Shown piece after piece: positions 1-14,000 of a stretch of DNA of 64,000 nt. Numbering within the stretch: position 1 is the stretch's first letter; each line of letters starts with the position of its first letter. The position numbers and the translations under genes were made by a program. Source of the stretch: Eublepharis macularius (Eukaryota > Chordata > Lepidosauria > Squamata > Eublepharidae); assembly GCF_028583425.1 (NCBI RefSeq), contig NC_072799.1, positions 88,770,217 through 88,834,216 on the forward strand. Reading direction: 5' to 3'. Under the pieces are notes generated by a model. The model had not been told where the DNA came from. It worked only from the letters and a program-made list of their open reading frames with translations, and ran no database searches.

Positions 1-1876
1 AACAAGACACCTTCTCCCCTTTAAACCAAGGAGGAATGGGCAGATGCAATTTGGGCAGAGCTTTGAAGATAAAAAGCTGGCAGTAGCACAATTAAAACAA
101 GCCTGAAAGAGCCAAGCCCTCTTAATGATTATTTTCAAATACACAGAAAAGGAAAAAGGTAGCAAAGGTAACCTTCTGATCAAGCACATGCCATAAATCT
201 TTGCAAATGTTACCAATCCTCTCCTTCAATCACGTGCATCAGTGAAAGCATGACAAACACACGCAGATATTTAAATCTGAACTTTAACAGATGAATGTTT
301 CTGCAATGGTACTTTATGCCTTTGAGGTGTTGGTTATCCAGAACTGGATTTTGCATCTCTTCAAAGCTATTCCAAGCAGGGGAAGGGAAGAGGGAGGATT
401 CTGATTGGGACTGCAGTGCTTAATGGGGAGCGGCCACCCATTCCCCCCCGCACCACCTTGCCAATGTAAATTGTTCCCCTGGAAGTACTACTTTCCAAAT
501 ACAGAAAATATGTTACACACACAAACCCCACATACAAATGGTACCGTACAGTCAAGAGATTTCTGACTAATACTGAGTAAACAAAATCTAGGGTTTCTTT
601 TAAACAGATCTGCTGGACTGAGGCTGTTTTGTTTCTCTTTTATAAGTTAGTTTATTTAATAAAGCCACCATCCATATTTTTTTTCTACCAATCTATTATT
701 AAAGGCGGATACTTCAATATTCATGCCTTTGATATATAAGAGATAGTTTATTAAAGAGGTGACTAATTCTATATTGTCAACTCCTATATAATCTCTGAGA
801 AATCAAAGCACAAGCACCTAGAGTCCATGCGGAAATTTTATCCTGTGGTATCTTTTATCTTTGAGTGAACAAGTATGGATAACAAAAGAATAATTAATGG
901 ACATTTGTAAAACACATGACTTGTATCTGCTTTCTAAAACTTATTCCACCAAAATTCAGTGTTGATATTCCTATTTCTTAACTGGCAAAAACTTATGAGT
1001 AAACTATAATATATTCATAAATGTGATCTACTGGTAACTATGATATAAAAGATTATCAAATGAACTTTCGTTGAGTCACAGCTCACTTCTGGTATCTGAA
1101 GAATTGAGCTGTGGCTCACAAATGCTCATACCCTACCACTAATTTTGTTTGTCTTATAGATACTACTGAACTCTTGCTCTTTTCTACTGCTACAGACAGA
1201 CTAGCACAGCTACCCATTTTGATAAAAGATTATGTATACTAGAAATACATATACCATTTTGCTAACAAATTATTCTGTATTTCAAGCTTGTAGACAGTTA
1301 TTATATACTGTGTATATTCCAATCTGTTCCAAAATTTTCTATTTTTCTGAAGGAAATGTTGAGGGGGAAAATGCATGTTTTCCCCCTATAGCCTCAGTGT
1401 CTGTGAAGAATTACCTCTTTACAATTGCTCCTTAGCTAAATAAATAGTGATGGAAGCAAAACCAACATCACCATTTTTTTCTTTCTACCCCAACTGGCAA
1501 CCTTCCTTGGAACTGATTCTGCCCAAAAGCTATGAACAGGCAGTTCCTATATCAATGCAACTTACAGCCAAATGCAAACTCAGTAAAGCAAAGAGAATGA
1601 GACAATGCAAATTAGCGAAGACTGGAAAATTGTAAAATAAAGGAAAACTAAAATAAAGGTGTCCCAAAACTCAATGCCAAAAGAGGAGTCCCCATTTTGT
1701 GAGCAGCGGACATAACAGAATAGCCTAAGGCAACCTGGAAAATTTGTGCCAACTAAGCAACTATCCTTAATGGTAATTATTATTAATAATAAAAAGTTCT
1801 AATCACACTACAACCTCAATCTCATGCAAAGACAAAAGTACTGAAATATGAACACTGCTGTTTTCTCCCTTTTTAC
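1..1876. other. FIP1L1 intron (left edge)
   Basis: This is AT-rich intron sequence downstream of the Pro-rich exon. At 1,146-1,222 there is a degraded copy of the Penelope-type terminal repeat (CTACTGAACTCTTGCTCTTT and the following ACAGACAGACTAGCACAGCT). I see nothing else recognisable, and no FIP1L1 exon. Confidence 0.6.
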
Positions 1877-2033
1877 CTGGTGGGGGAATCAAAGGGGGAG
1901 CAGTACTGACAGATGGAGGAGGTGGAAGGAAAGGAGGTGGTGGAAGATGGGTGGGAGGAGCTCCTGGAGGGAAAAACGGAGGGGGCTTGGAAAAACTGTT
2001 ATCCACGTCAGTGCTAGAACGTTCTGAAAGAAC
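1877..2033 (-). CDS. FIP1L1: FIP1L1 coding exon (Pro-rich), last visible
   Basis: This 157-nt exon encodes [20 protein letters not shown] then a run of Pro-rich motifs ([19 protein letters not shown]) ending at PLIPPPG. It matches the human Pro-rich region. The next human exons ([20 protein letters not shown] and the RD-rich tail) are not in the remaining 1.9 kb. Confidence 0.96.
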
Positions 2034-5000
2034 CTAAAAATAAAAATAAAAAAATGTTATAAGTGTCCTTTCAAGGAGGGGTAAAATACACATACTATCC
2101 CTCATTGCTTATTCTTGAAAAGGATTTTTGAAATAAAAAAAACACGCACACTTCTTTCTTATAGAAACAGGAGAAAAAGTTTCTCCATGAAAAATACAAA
2201 CCATAAGCAAATATGCTTATAAGCATACATGCATACATGCTTTTTTAGAATAATACAAGCAAAGAAAACTTGCATGAGAAATAAATTAGCATTTGTGAAA
2301 CTGTGACAAACATTTCTAGAATTTCTCATTTGAAATGAGAATGAGAATAATTCACATAGGAAATGCATGCATATCAGTGTCTGAAATTATTGCCAATTTC
2401 CCTTCCCTCTCTTTCAACATCATGGTGCACAAGCAAATCCAGCAAAATCCCAATACTGCAAAGGCAGTACCACATTAGGCTAATAAACAAGCTGCACCTT
2501 TTCCTGAAGAAAGCTAACCTGGTCACAATTACACATTCTGGTGACTTCCAGACTCCCGTAACCTCTGGATGGGGCTTGCCTTTAAAAAGCTTCAAGGAGT
2601 TAAAAACGCAGCTGCTTGCTTTTTAACAGAGGCAAGCCAATTTGATCATGTTACATCTATCTGATATGCTTTTATTGGCTTCCAGTTAATTTCTAGGTCC
2701 AACCTAATGTGCTGGTTTTGAACTTCAATGCCCTTTAACTGATTTGGACCCGTTCACCTTACGGACCATCTCCCCTCACATATGCTATGATAATTTGGAC
2801 AGGCTCCATGCTCTTTCAGCTTCTGTAGGGGAAAGAGGCCTGCTTCGTAGCAGCGCCAAGGCTTTGGCACACCGTTCCTTGCAAAGTTAATTTGGTTCCA
2901 TCCCCTTTGTCTTTCTGCAGATTGGTTAAGACTACCTCATTTAAGCAAGGCTCTGGATCGATCCTAAGCAAGACGTTACGAGGTCTTACTGAAGTTCTCG
3001 GAGAGCAGACAAACATCCTCAAGGTTGTTTGTCAAGGGGAGACTGCTCTGTCTCTTGCCAACCATTCCTGGGCCTTTGAAATCTTGCCAACTTGCAATCA
3101 AAGACTCAAGGATGCCTGGAAAAGTATGGAACCCCCCCCCGCGCCCCCCCCACCTCACACACCTCCTTTCCAGCCATTCTTTATTGCAAAAGTGCACCTG
3201 CTAGAATTGCTTCAACAGCCCTGCCCTCAGGGCTCCGAAGAAGTCTGGAAAAGTGTGCGTGGGTGGGAGGGGAAACAAGTTGTTTTTAGCTTGCCTGAGA
3301 ACTGCTGCAAGACTAGTATGACTCTCATCTTTTTAAGTGAATGTTGGCTGAAACCAATCCATTAAAATTTTGTTGTAGGCACTTATACACTACACTAAAA
3401 GTTTTTTAAAACGATACATCAATTTTTTTCATTCTTTATGTTGAAGATAAGCCCACTTGTAGAATTAGATCTGTCTAAATTGGAAACAACAAACCTGTAT
3501 GTTGCTGTTTTCATTAGCACGCCGCCTTCCTTCTACTCGGCTGATTGTGATTGTCTGTCCAATCACATCTATTGTACCAGAGAGCCTTCTGCAAAAAGGA
3601 AACATGGACATAACCAGCACTGGCACTTTTGCATACGAAACAGCAAAGTCATCAAAAGGAAGACTTAGGCAAATGCATCTCAGAGAACATATAAGCAACA
3701 AATAGAGGTTTCTAAAAGCTATCATTCAGTGCAGATGGAGTTTTCTTGCTTTTTCATCACTTATAAAGGAAAATATATTATAACGTTCTGTAATGTATGA
3801 TGCATGACTCCCCAACTCTACACTCTTGTTTTAGGCATTAAAAATCTAAGAATCCCAGATATTAGCAATACATAAAGAAAAGCATTTCAAAGCATCTATT
3901 CTGCACTGGCATATCCTTTCTCACTGAAAAGAAACATACTGACATTCTAAATGAAACTGCATGATTAAATAAGATCAAGTTAGTTAGTGATGAAATATTT
4001 ATTAGTTCTATAGAACATAGTCTACCTATTACAAATATGAGCTGTTCATTAACAAATACTTCAATAAGCAACTTGGAATAAGAGATGCTAAATGGATTAA
4101 ATTAATCCCAGATCCACCTCCACAAAGAGAGTTCCCCAAAAGTCCTATTTCCACTGTTCTTAACTCCTCTCTGGCATCCAGGTAACAATGAGTTCTCTTC
4201 AGCAAACCATATTCAGCTTTGGATCCTCCAGTTGCTGATTCCTGATCTAACATCAAGCGGCTGCAAAGAACCATACTTCAAGCAGGTAGTATTTCTTAAG
4301 ATGACAAGACAAGCAGTTGTCAACATTTGTTCTTTAGTTGGGCATTCTGCCTCCAAAAATAAACCCTTCGAATGCATCAACAGGAAGCTGTCCAAGTCTG
4401 CTCTAACATTCACCATGGGGACAGATACATAAGGGAAGCAAGACCCTAACCTTCTTTGTTGGGCGATTTCTACACAAAAGGTTACAGTCACATCTCACTT
4501 GAAGTAAATGGCAGAAATCCTACGCATTTAAATAGGATTGAACAGCACCCAAAGAAAACAAGTCAAATGAAACCAAAGTATTCTCTTCAAATCAGCCAAA
4601 GCCAAAATATTAGCTCTCTCACAACAATTATCCTTACCTCCCAAAATTTAGATGGTCAGGGGAGAGGCCAGTGGGAATGAGTTCATAACACATATATTAT
4701 CGGTTAATTATGTAGTAAATGATCTCACATATGACCAGCTTACAAACAGGGTATCTGACAAAACATTTTCAATATTGTTATTAGGAAAGGGAAAGTTCTA
4801 GTTGTTATCCAAGAACAGATTTTCTTTTTTAGTCCCTAATAAAAAGTGTAGCCAAAAAAAGAAAAAAAGGAAATTCTTTGGCAATAATAGTATATGATTT
4901 TAACATTACTAAATCAAAGAAAGGAAGTAAAAAATAAGCTATGTTATGTGCAGAATACAAATCCTACTATATAAAAGGCAAACCATATTCCTGACAAATG

Positions 5001-8000
5001 ACTTCCTACCCTGGTGCACCTCCAGAGGGAGCTGCCGTGGAGGGAAGCCCAGAGAGGCAGCCTGTCCCTCCAGAGAGCATGCCATGGCAGGAAGCCCAAG
5101 CCGGGATCAGGCACAGAGCAGGCGGCAATGCCTGTCCCCTGCCTTCACCCAGCTGGGATCAGGAGCGGAGCAGATGGCAATGCCCGCTCCCTCATTCACC
5201 TGGCTGGGATCAGGCATGGAGCAAGTGGCAATGCCCGCCCCCCCCCCCCTTCATGCAGCCGGGACCTGGCATGGAGCAGCTGGCAATGGCCATCTCCCGC
5301 CTTCACCCGGCCGGGATCAGGAGTGAAGCAGGTGGCGATGCCCACCCCCTGCCTTCACCCAGCCAGGATCAGTCACGGAGGCAATGCCCGCCTGCCTGCC
5401 CTCCCCTTTCTGGACCCCACTGTATTTTTTCTCACAACAGGCTTTGTCACTTGCTTCAATGGAAACAATGAAGAGCTTTTTACTTTTTAACAATAATTTC
5501 AAATGAAATTTTATTTATTTTATTCAACTTATACCCCGCCCTTCCCACAAGCAGGCTCAGGGCGGCTTCCAACAAATACAATAAAAGCCTATTAACATAT
5601 TAACACAATCAAATTAAAATGTCATAGATGATGTGTTGAAAATGTGAAAGATGCTGCTGCAATAAGTATGTGGGGGGTCTGTTGGCTGGCCCGGATGCAG
5701 CTAGTGCGGTCTTGGGACTGTGCCCCCTCCTTCCGACATGGGGGGTGACGAATGAGGCCCCAATGACCCCCACGCAGTTCTGCAAGCCACCGAAGGAGCA
5801 GCGCAGTGGCAGGATGGCATTTGCATGGTAGCCAGTAGCAGGGATCTGTGGTGCCTGCTCAAGACAGGGGAGATGGTAGATGGCATCATCACTTGGCACC
5901 ACAGGCTTGGCAGCAGTGCCAGGGCTGAGCCCAACCCCTCAGAGGTGGTCATATGGCCTGGGGGCTCCAGCAACAGCTCGGCCAGGAGGGTGGGGCTTGG
6001 TGCAGGAGGGCGGGACTGAGCCAAAGCAGAGGATAGGCCAGGGGCAAGTGATACCCCAGAGCAACAACCTGCAGTGGGCCAATGAGGGCCGGGGGAAGAA
6101 AGGTGGGGTGGGGCACAGGGCTGTGACACATGGTACTCCAATCCCTGACCCAGGTGATGTCATATGCCATACAGGCAGGTTTAAGAGGGTAGTGCCAAGA
6201 CTAACTGGGGGGAAGATTAAAGGGAGGCTCCAAAAACAGACCAGGGAGGAAAAGGGAGGTGGGCTGCCTGCAGTTCCAGCCAGCAGCACTCCAGGGAGAG
6301 AAGAGTGGAGTCATGTGATGCAACCCATTTACAACCCCTCTTCCTTATGTGAGGTCTGGGGAGGCCCCCAAGGTTGACAAAACATGACGGCTGGGAGGTG
6401 GTTCCAGCACAAGAGTCTCACTGCCTATATAAAAGCAAGAAGTATTTAGAAGATAGACTGGAGATCAAAAGGTTCATAAGCCTCTATTTGGAGACCAAGC
6501 CTTACTAATTTTGTACAAATTCATTATAATCATTTTAATCAACACTTAGCAGAACAAAAACTTCAAAGTTAATCTAAAAACACCAAAACGCTAAATACAG
6601 TGTTGGATATAATACAAATTTAAAATGTGTAGTTAGGAAACAAAGTATTTAGCCAATATCAATGCCTACAACACCCAAGGATAAACAGACCAAACAATTC
6701 CAAACAACCTGCACAAGCCATCAAAACCTGGAGACTGACATATAATGTTCTAAATATCTCATCTACAAAGTATATACATACTTGGAAATAAGCCCCATTT
6801 CAAATAATCAGACTAGGAACTGTAACATAAACTCCAAACCAACCATATTACTCAGATTTAAAGAGAGAGAACAATTGGAGACCAGCATCATTATTACTAC
6901 TACACAAACAAAAGCATCTGTAAGAATTTCAGAAATGATCTAGAAATATTTTATCTGACAAAGTGAGCTCTGACTCATGAAAACATACCCTGAAAAATGT
7001 TTATCATGTTTTAAGGTACTACTGGACTCAAATTTTGTTCTAGTTACAGTTCAGCTATTGTATTAAGATTTAAGGATGAGACAAATATATTATAAATCTC
7101 TTTACATTTATAGAAGTCTTCAGAAGAATAAAATTATAGTCCAGAAAGGAGGGGAGAATGGGAGGTTGGAACCTGACAGCTTTTCCACCGACACAACTGG
7201 CATGCAGGGATGCACAAAAAGGCTATGCCAGGATTACGGTGATAAAAAGCTAACAGGACAACTTCCTTCCTATGCCACCAGAAAAGATGTGGTATGATCT
7301 AATCCAGAAGTTAGTTTTTAGATGATGCATGCATGTTAGAGCAGGGAACCTCTTTAGAGGCATCCCCTCTTCTCTCACAAATGAAGGAATTACGCTTCCA
7401 AGATAGCACTACCAGCTGAGATTTTTGTAAAGCATCTGTTATTTAAATGTGTTTAATTATAAACACTACTGCCCAATTAGGGGTAGTTTTCTAAATGTAT
7501 CAAAATGTTTTGGTTACTCTAACAATCTAACTGAGTAAACACCACAGATGTATTCTTATCTACTTCATATCAGATAGTCTTAGCAATCAACCTGATGGAA
7601 AGCAAATATGAGAGGAAACTAGAGTACATAAGAATGGCACTTTCCTCTAGTGAAGACTCTGAAGCAAGGGAAATAAATAACTTTTTGAATGTTTGAGCTC
7701 AGAGTGGCATATGTGTCTCTCCCCCTCAATTTTCTCACAACCTTGTAAAGTAGTTTAGGCTGAGGGATAGTAAATATCACAAGGTAACCCAGGAAATTTC
7801 ATAGCAGAGTTGGATTTAACTTGGAAGCAAGACATGGGGCTGTGTTGATTCCATATTTTGGTGCTTTGTTTTTTAAATCTCGGAGATTAATAGTCTAACC
7901 CATGGACTGTGTAGCATGAGGTGTGTCAAGGATCTATCTTGTCTGCTACCTAATATCTAAATGTAACTTCTGGGGACAGGTACTGCAAGATTTGGGCAGA

Positions 8001-11000
8001 CGTGTCATCCTTATGCAGATGATACCATTCCACCAAATTTTAGGAAGGCTGTGGAAGTTGTGAACCAGTGCCTTAGAGTAGTGATAGACTAGTTTGGGAT
8101 GAACAAACGGATAATAAATAATAACATTCCATTTCTTCCATTGCATAAAACTAGTCTGAAAGTGAATTAAGTATTTTCTTGCTGAAATGCCAGCATTTCC
8201 ATAAGTGTGGTGTTTGTTATAATTCATCCAGTATCCAATACTTCCATCCAATATCTATTGTGACTAGATATGAGATAATCAAAATCAGAACCAGTTGGAA
8301 AAACATGGGATGTTAGGTACAAGTCATTGGCAAGGATTTTTTTGACAATTATTACTGGGCTGAAAAACAGTACAAATAAAATTATTATTATTTTTTTTAC
8401 AATTTGTCATTCTAAATCTATAGCTGCACCGCATTAGTATTTATGCACCTCATTTATATCCCAGCGTCCTCCGCAGTGGGGACCCAGATCAGGTTCCACT
8501 GTTGTCCTCCCCTCCATTATATCCTCACAATAAATCTGTGAGACGGTTAGGCTGAGAACGTACGACTGGCCTGAAGTCACCCACCCACCCACCATCCATA
8601 GCAGAGTGGGGATTTGGTCCTAGAGTCTGACAGATCCTAGTCTGACACTCTAACCACTGCACCACACTGTCTCTCTTTTTAAATTGAGACGTTACATATT
8701 TCCATAATTTAAAAACTATGGGACAGGCTGGGATACAAACCCAGAAAACAGGTATGCATAATCTCTCTTCAGAGACTCAATTCTACTATTCGAGTCTTCA
8801 TCCAGTTAAATTTTAAAATCATCTGAGAATTCACACTTGGGTCAAGATTATATTACAACTTGAAATAAACAGAATATAAAACTTTATTTCAAAAAGCTTC
8901 CAAACCGTGATTGTTTTTGTTTCTCCTGGCAGGACAGGGTGAAAGCAGCAGCATGAGCTCCTGAACCGCACTTCTATCCCCACAGGACGCGGCCAAGCAC
9001 GGCCGCCTGAGGGGCAGGAGGGCTGCACACCCAGCAGAATCAGTAAGACAGGAGAAGGTTGCAAGGACAGCCCTGCTTGGAAACTATGCGTTGTATTTTC
9101 ACAAAGCAGTTGTTTAAAAACTAAGTTAATTTTACAAACCAGTCTGCAGGCAGTGTAGTCTGCTATGCACTCCAATGTGAAAGACGAGTTCATCATAGGA
9201 GAAAGAAGGATTAAAAATTACATAAATGAAAAAATAGGAAAGAGAAACAGCAACTGGACTAGTTTTATGAAGCCCATTACTGTACTCTAAATTCACACTG
9301 CATAGAGATATATAAACTTTCTTGCATATGGGTGAATTTTATGTAGCTATTGACTATAAGCTATAGTTACACTGCCAATACATGGGGGAAGAGATGGGCA
9401 GAAGGACGTGCTGCAATTTGGCATGTACTTAAGTCAAGAATGCCACATATCAGACTTGTCCAGCTCATATTTTCAAAATTCCTGTGGGATATTATCTAAC
9501 TGATGATAAAATTGGCATCACAACAAGAAAAAGATCATATCCTTTTAAATATTTCTTACCTTAGCTCAGGCGATTCAGCCCGCCCATATCGTTCCTGCCA
9601 CTTCCCGATGCCTGAACTGACTTTTCTGGTAGCAGTGCTTGTCTGCGACTGAGACGAGGCGCTGTTTCTGGCAAGATAAATTTTCCAGGTCTCTCTTTTC
9701 TTATGTTTCTACCTTTCCTTGTTCTCACAGATTCTTTTCTTCCTGAACCTTTATCACCTTAGTTTTCCCCTCACCCTGCGTCCATTATCCAGCACCAATC
9801 AGTAGCATGAGTTCAAGTGAGAGACTAGAGCTATCAATGTGTTTATATTAAAGGGTTAGCACATGTATTCCTCTTTGTTAATCAAATTTAAAACCAATTT
9901 TATTTTTATAATGTTGCTATCTTAAATTTCCTTGATTTTATGGGTGAAGAACATGGAGTAAATCTCCAAAGCTATATGAAAAAACAATGGTCATAAACAC
10001 TACACTGACAAAATTGTCCCCATGCTCCATAAAAATAGCTGCAGTTTTTGAATATTCATCATATACAAGGAAGGAAGCAACACAAGTGCTACGAAGCTCA
10101 CAGTATTATTGTACCTTAGTAAGTACATTAACCAAATATACATTCCAATTGGCCCAAAGCCAATCACCGCACAGTCCTTAGTTTTAGTACTGTACTTTCA
10201 GAACCTTATTGAAAATAGTCAACTTCTAGAAACGCAAGGTTTTCCAACCTACTCTAACATTTTCATGGAAAAAAGAAACACAAAACAATGTACTTCAAAT
10301 TATCCACCTAATGGTCATAAATGCAGAAAAACATAAAACAAACATTTAGTGCTCCCCCTTCTAAGGCCTCTCTGGGGAGGATGGGAGACATTAAACATTT
10401 ATCACACTATGGCAGTTCGTCTCCAGCTCCACCCAGAATGACCTTTAAAAAAAAAATCATACAATGGTGCTCTCTCAACTAAATGGCTCTCTCCTTCATC
10501 TGCTCCTTTTGAGTAATTATGGTGTAAATTTCTAGAGTTGCCAATTCCAAAGAAATTGGTAACATATGCAGAACAGTGACCAATAACTTCTATGACAACA
10601 ACAAAACATATGTAAAGCAGCCTCATGTGCAAAATAACCATAAACCAGGCTGTAATCCTATGCCTACTCATTTGGGAGACAGTTCTACTGAATTCAACAG
10701 TGCTTATGTCTGAGTAAACAAGCAAAGGACCGGGCTGCGTGCTGCTTGAGGGAACACCATGTCGATAATCAAACCACTCTCCCAGAAGAGCAGCTGACTG
10801 ATTTGAATAATGGCAAAATCAAGAATCCCAAAACAAAAGAAATGAAGCAGGCTATGGAAACAGGGGAGGGAGATAAAAAGCTCAAGCTATCTATTCCATA
10901 TAAACTAGTAATAAAATAATCTTCTTTAACAAAGATCAGGTTCAGCGGGCAGCAGATACACATTTGTGCATATGAAACAGGCACGACATAACAGCAGCAT

Positions 11001-14000
11001 GTTCACCACTGACATTTGGTTTATATTGAGCGAAACTGTCTGGCATGAAAGTTGGTAGATCTTTCAAAAATCTTAATTTTTTTTATATAGTTCTATTTCG
11101 CAGGTAGTTCTAACTTACGCTTTTGGAAAGTTGAGCATTACCATTAAAGAAAGAGTATTTAACTTTTGTTCTTCAATACATATTTATATGACATTATTTA
11201 AAAAATAACTTATTTTAAAGATTAATCAAAGAAGCGTCATGTGCCATTGGTATTTCCTCCTCTCATAATTCCTGCACCAGATCTGCAAATTGCTTATAGA
11301 AAAGAAAAAGCCTGAAAGGTAACAACAAAGGAGAATTCTTCAAATGCTCAGAGATGAACACATCTCGTTGGATCATACTTTTTACAACTCTATGAAGTAT
11401 GATCCTAGCTTTTGAAATTTAAAATGAAGTCATTTTGAGCGAAAGGAGGGCCACGGCTAGAAGCTTAGACTGAACAGATTACTCCAATTCAGGCAAAAAC
11501 CTAGTTAGCACAAAAGAACAAATAAGATTTAAAGAAAGACATCTCTCTGTACAGATCTCTGCAGCTAATCAGTGCCCAGATATGAAATTATAAAAATGTA
11601 CTCATGTATTTACAAGTCAGTGTACAAAATACTAGAGAACAAATAATGAGAACACTTAAAATGGCCTTTGACATTTGCTGACACATGGAAGCGCAATGAT
11701 CCTCAGATCCATCTACTTCTATGTTATCAAGCACCGATAAACAAAACAAGGAACTAAACTTTCCTACCACGGCTTATACCAAAGCATTCCTGGCTTTCCC
11801 CAATATTTGATTTTATTAAATTATACTAATTTTAATTATATAAATAAATAAGAAGTTTTAGGATAATATGACAACAATTTTTCTCCATTTTTTAAAAAAA
11901 ATAAACAGCTTAAAAATAAGACTGCTCGACTGACCTGGAGGGGATCCCTGTCTTGAATAAGGGTGGAGGAGGAGACGTAAACTCGACTTTGGTTGGCGGC
12001 AGGGAGATTTCTTTCTCCACATTTCCAGTTCTGCCCTGCTGTACCTTCAGAATAAAAGTTTCTTCATTAGCAGTGTCTTTATTTACTTCAGTTACACCGC
12101 ACCATTCTCCCCAATGGGGACTCAAAGCAGCTTACAGCACTCTCCTGTCCTCCATTTGTCCTCACGACAGCCCTGTGAGATAGGTTAATATGAGAGCATG
12201 TGTCTGATCCAAAGTCATCCATCAAGCTTCCATGGCAGAGTGGCATTCAAACCTGGGTGTCTTGATCCTGCTATGAAACTCAACCACTATACCTCACAAG
12301 CTAGAACAAGATCACTCTGAATAAAATAAAAAGGAACAAGTACCCACAATTACTAACACATTATGGTTCCTCATTCTACCAAATTTCATAGAGATATATT
12401 ATGACCTGGGCCAAACTGCCCCTATGACTTTCGGCTTGAACAAAAAGGACTTAGTAATGGACAATGGATCTTTAAACTGCCTTGATGGTGTACTGGTGCA
12501 AGACTCTCCCAGGGATGCTCCCATGTAAAGCTTAACACTCTACACTCTAATCTTCATGTTACAAAAAGTACAAACAACAAACTAGAACAGAATCTTGGAC
12601 AAGGGTGCAGCCTTAACACCAGATAAAGCTGACAGGAAACTCTACCAGCCATCACTGAATCACAGAATTCAAAGCAGCTCTGGGTCCAGGAGCGCTCCAG
12701 CTCTGCTAATGTGCACAGACAGCCGAGATCCTGCAGAGTGTTTGACATGAAAATGGGGAACCCAGGTTAAAACTCCTGCTCTATTAATTCTGAAACTCAT
12801 GAGGTGGTCTTGAGCAAATCCCTACCTTTCAAAATTATTTTGAGGTTTAAAAGCTGACATGAGCTTCTTGGAGGAAGAGTGTGATTAAAAACCCATAACA
12901 GATCAGTTTACAATTTGTTTCTGTTTTGGAAAATAAGTGCAAACTTATGCACTGAACAGAGCTCTATCTCATAGAGCTTTAACTTATATTTTCCCTCAGT
13001 TCTGAGCTAAAGTATAAAAAACTACAAATGGGGACAAAATCCACACACAATTCGGGGGGTGGGGGGATGGATTTGAGAATACCACAGAATATTAAACAAC
13101 TACAAAATATGGAATTACCAACTAAAGGCCCATCCTACAGCTTAATACTGTTCCTTGTGGCCCTAACAAATTAAGGTGTCCTTCTAAAAAAAGTTCCAAA
13201 TATCACTTCATTAAAAAAAAAACCCTCAGCTATTAGCTTCTATGTGCATTTCATGTACTTTAGAGATTGTTGTATCATAAAACTCCTAGCAAGGCAAAGC
13301 TTTACTGTCAACCTAGCTCTTGAGATTTTTAGAGAGCATACTTGTTCCTCAGTATAGCTGCCAATGACCACCACATTTTTTAATCCCAGGGGCTACCTGT
13401 AACTGAACCCTGAATAAAGTGAATAACTCTTCCCCAGATTCTCCACCCAAGGCAAAGAACTGAGAGAAAGGTTTTCTCACTCAGCGCTGGCTTGGAGAGA
13501 CAAACTTCCCTTCCCCAAGTTTTCTGGCATGCACAGAAGGGGGGTAGGACCTTGTTTCTGACTTGGCACTAGCTATGAAAGTATTAGGAAGTAGAGAAAT
13601 TGCTCGCTGATTCCAAATCACAGCACAGTTAGTACTAACACTCAAGTGCATTCTAGAGGACTCGTGAGAGGGTGAGAAATCAATGGCAACCTCAAAACCA
13701 CAGACCTGCTAGGTGAGGCTAACCTTATGTTTTTTCTGGCCCCTGAAATAGTGTCTGGAGTACTAAATACCTCCTCCAGAGACCCCTGAATACAGCAACA
13801 AGTCATTCCTGATTTTGACAAAAAAAATGTTAATCCAACTGACCGTTCATGCTCAGAACAATTACTAGACAGAAAAGATACATCAAAACTCACGTTAGAC
13901 AATATATCCTTTAAAGTAATAAATGTTTTATCTTACTAAAAGAACGCAGCATACAAAAAGTTATATAGCTGCAACAGCAATAATTAGTAAATTAGGCTGT

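Noticed and set aside
2892-3365. 157-codon plus-strand frame
   Set aside because: It overlaps an L2-type LINE remnant and a poly-C tract and is antisense to FIP1L1 in an intron.
4946-5490. Three overlapping plus-strand frames of 126-158 codons
   Set aside because: All three frames are open because of the 52-bp minisatellite; no domain or splice context supports a protein.
5701-6377. Frames of 116-165 codons on both strands
   Set aside because: They lie in an unclassified GC-rich repeat in a FIP1L1 intron; opposite-strand overlap and lack of any known motif argue against a gene.
8831-9196. 121-codon minus-strand frame
   Set aside because: No homology is recognisable. The interesting part is the poly(A)-signal context, reported separately.
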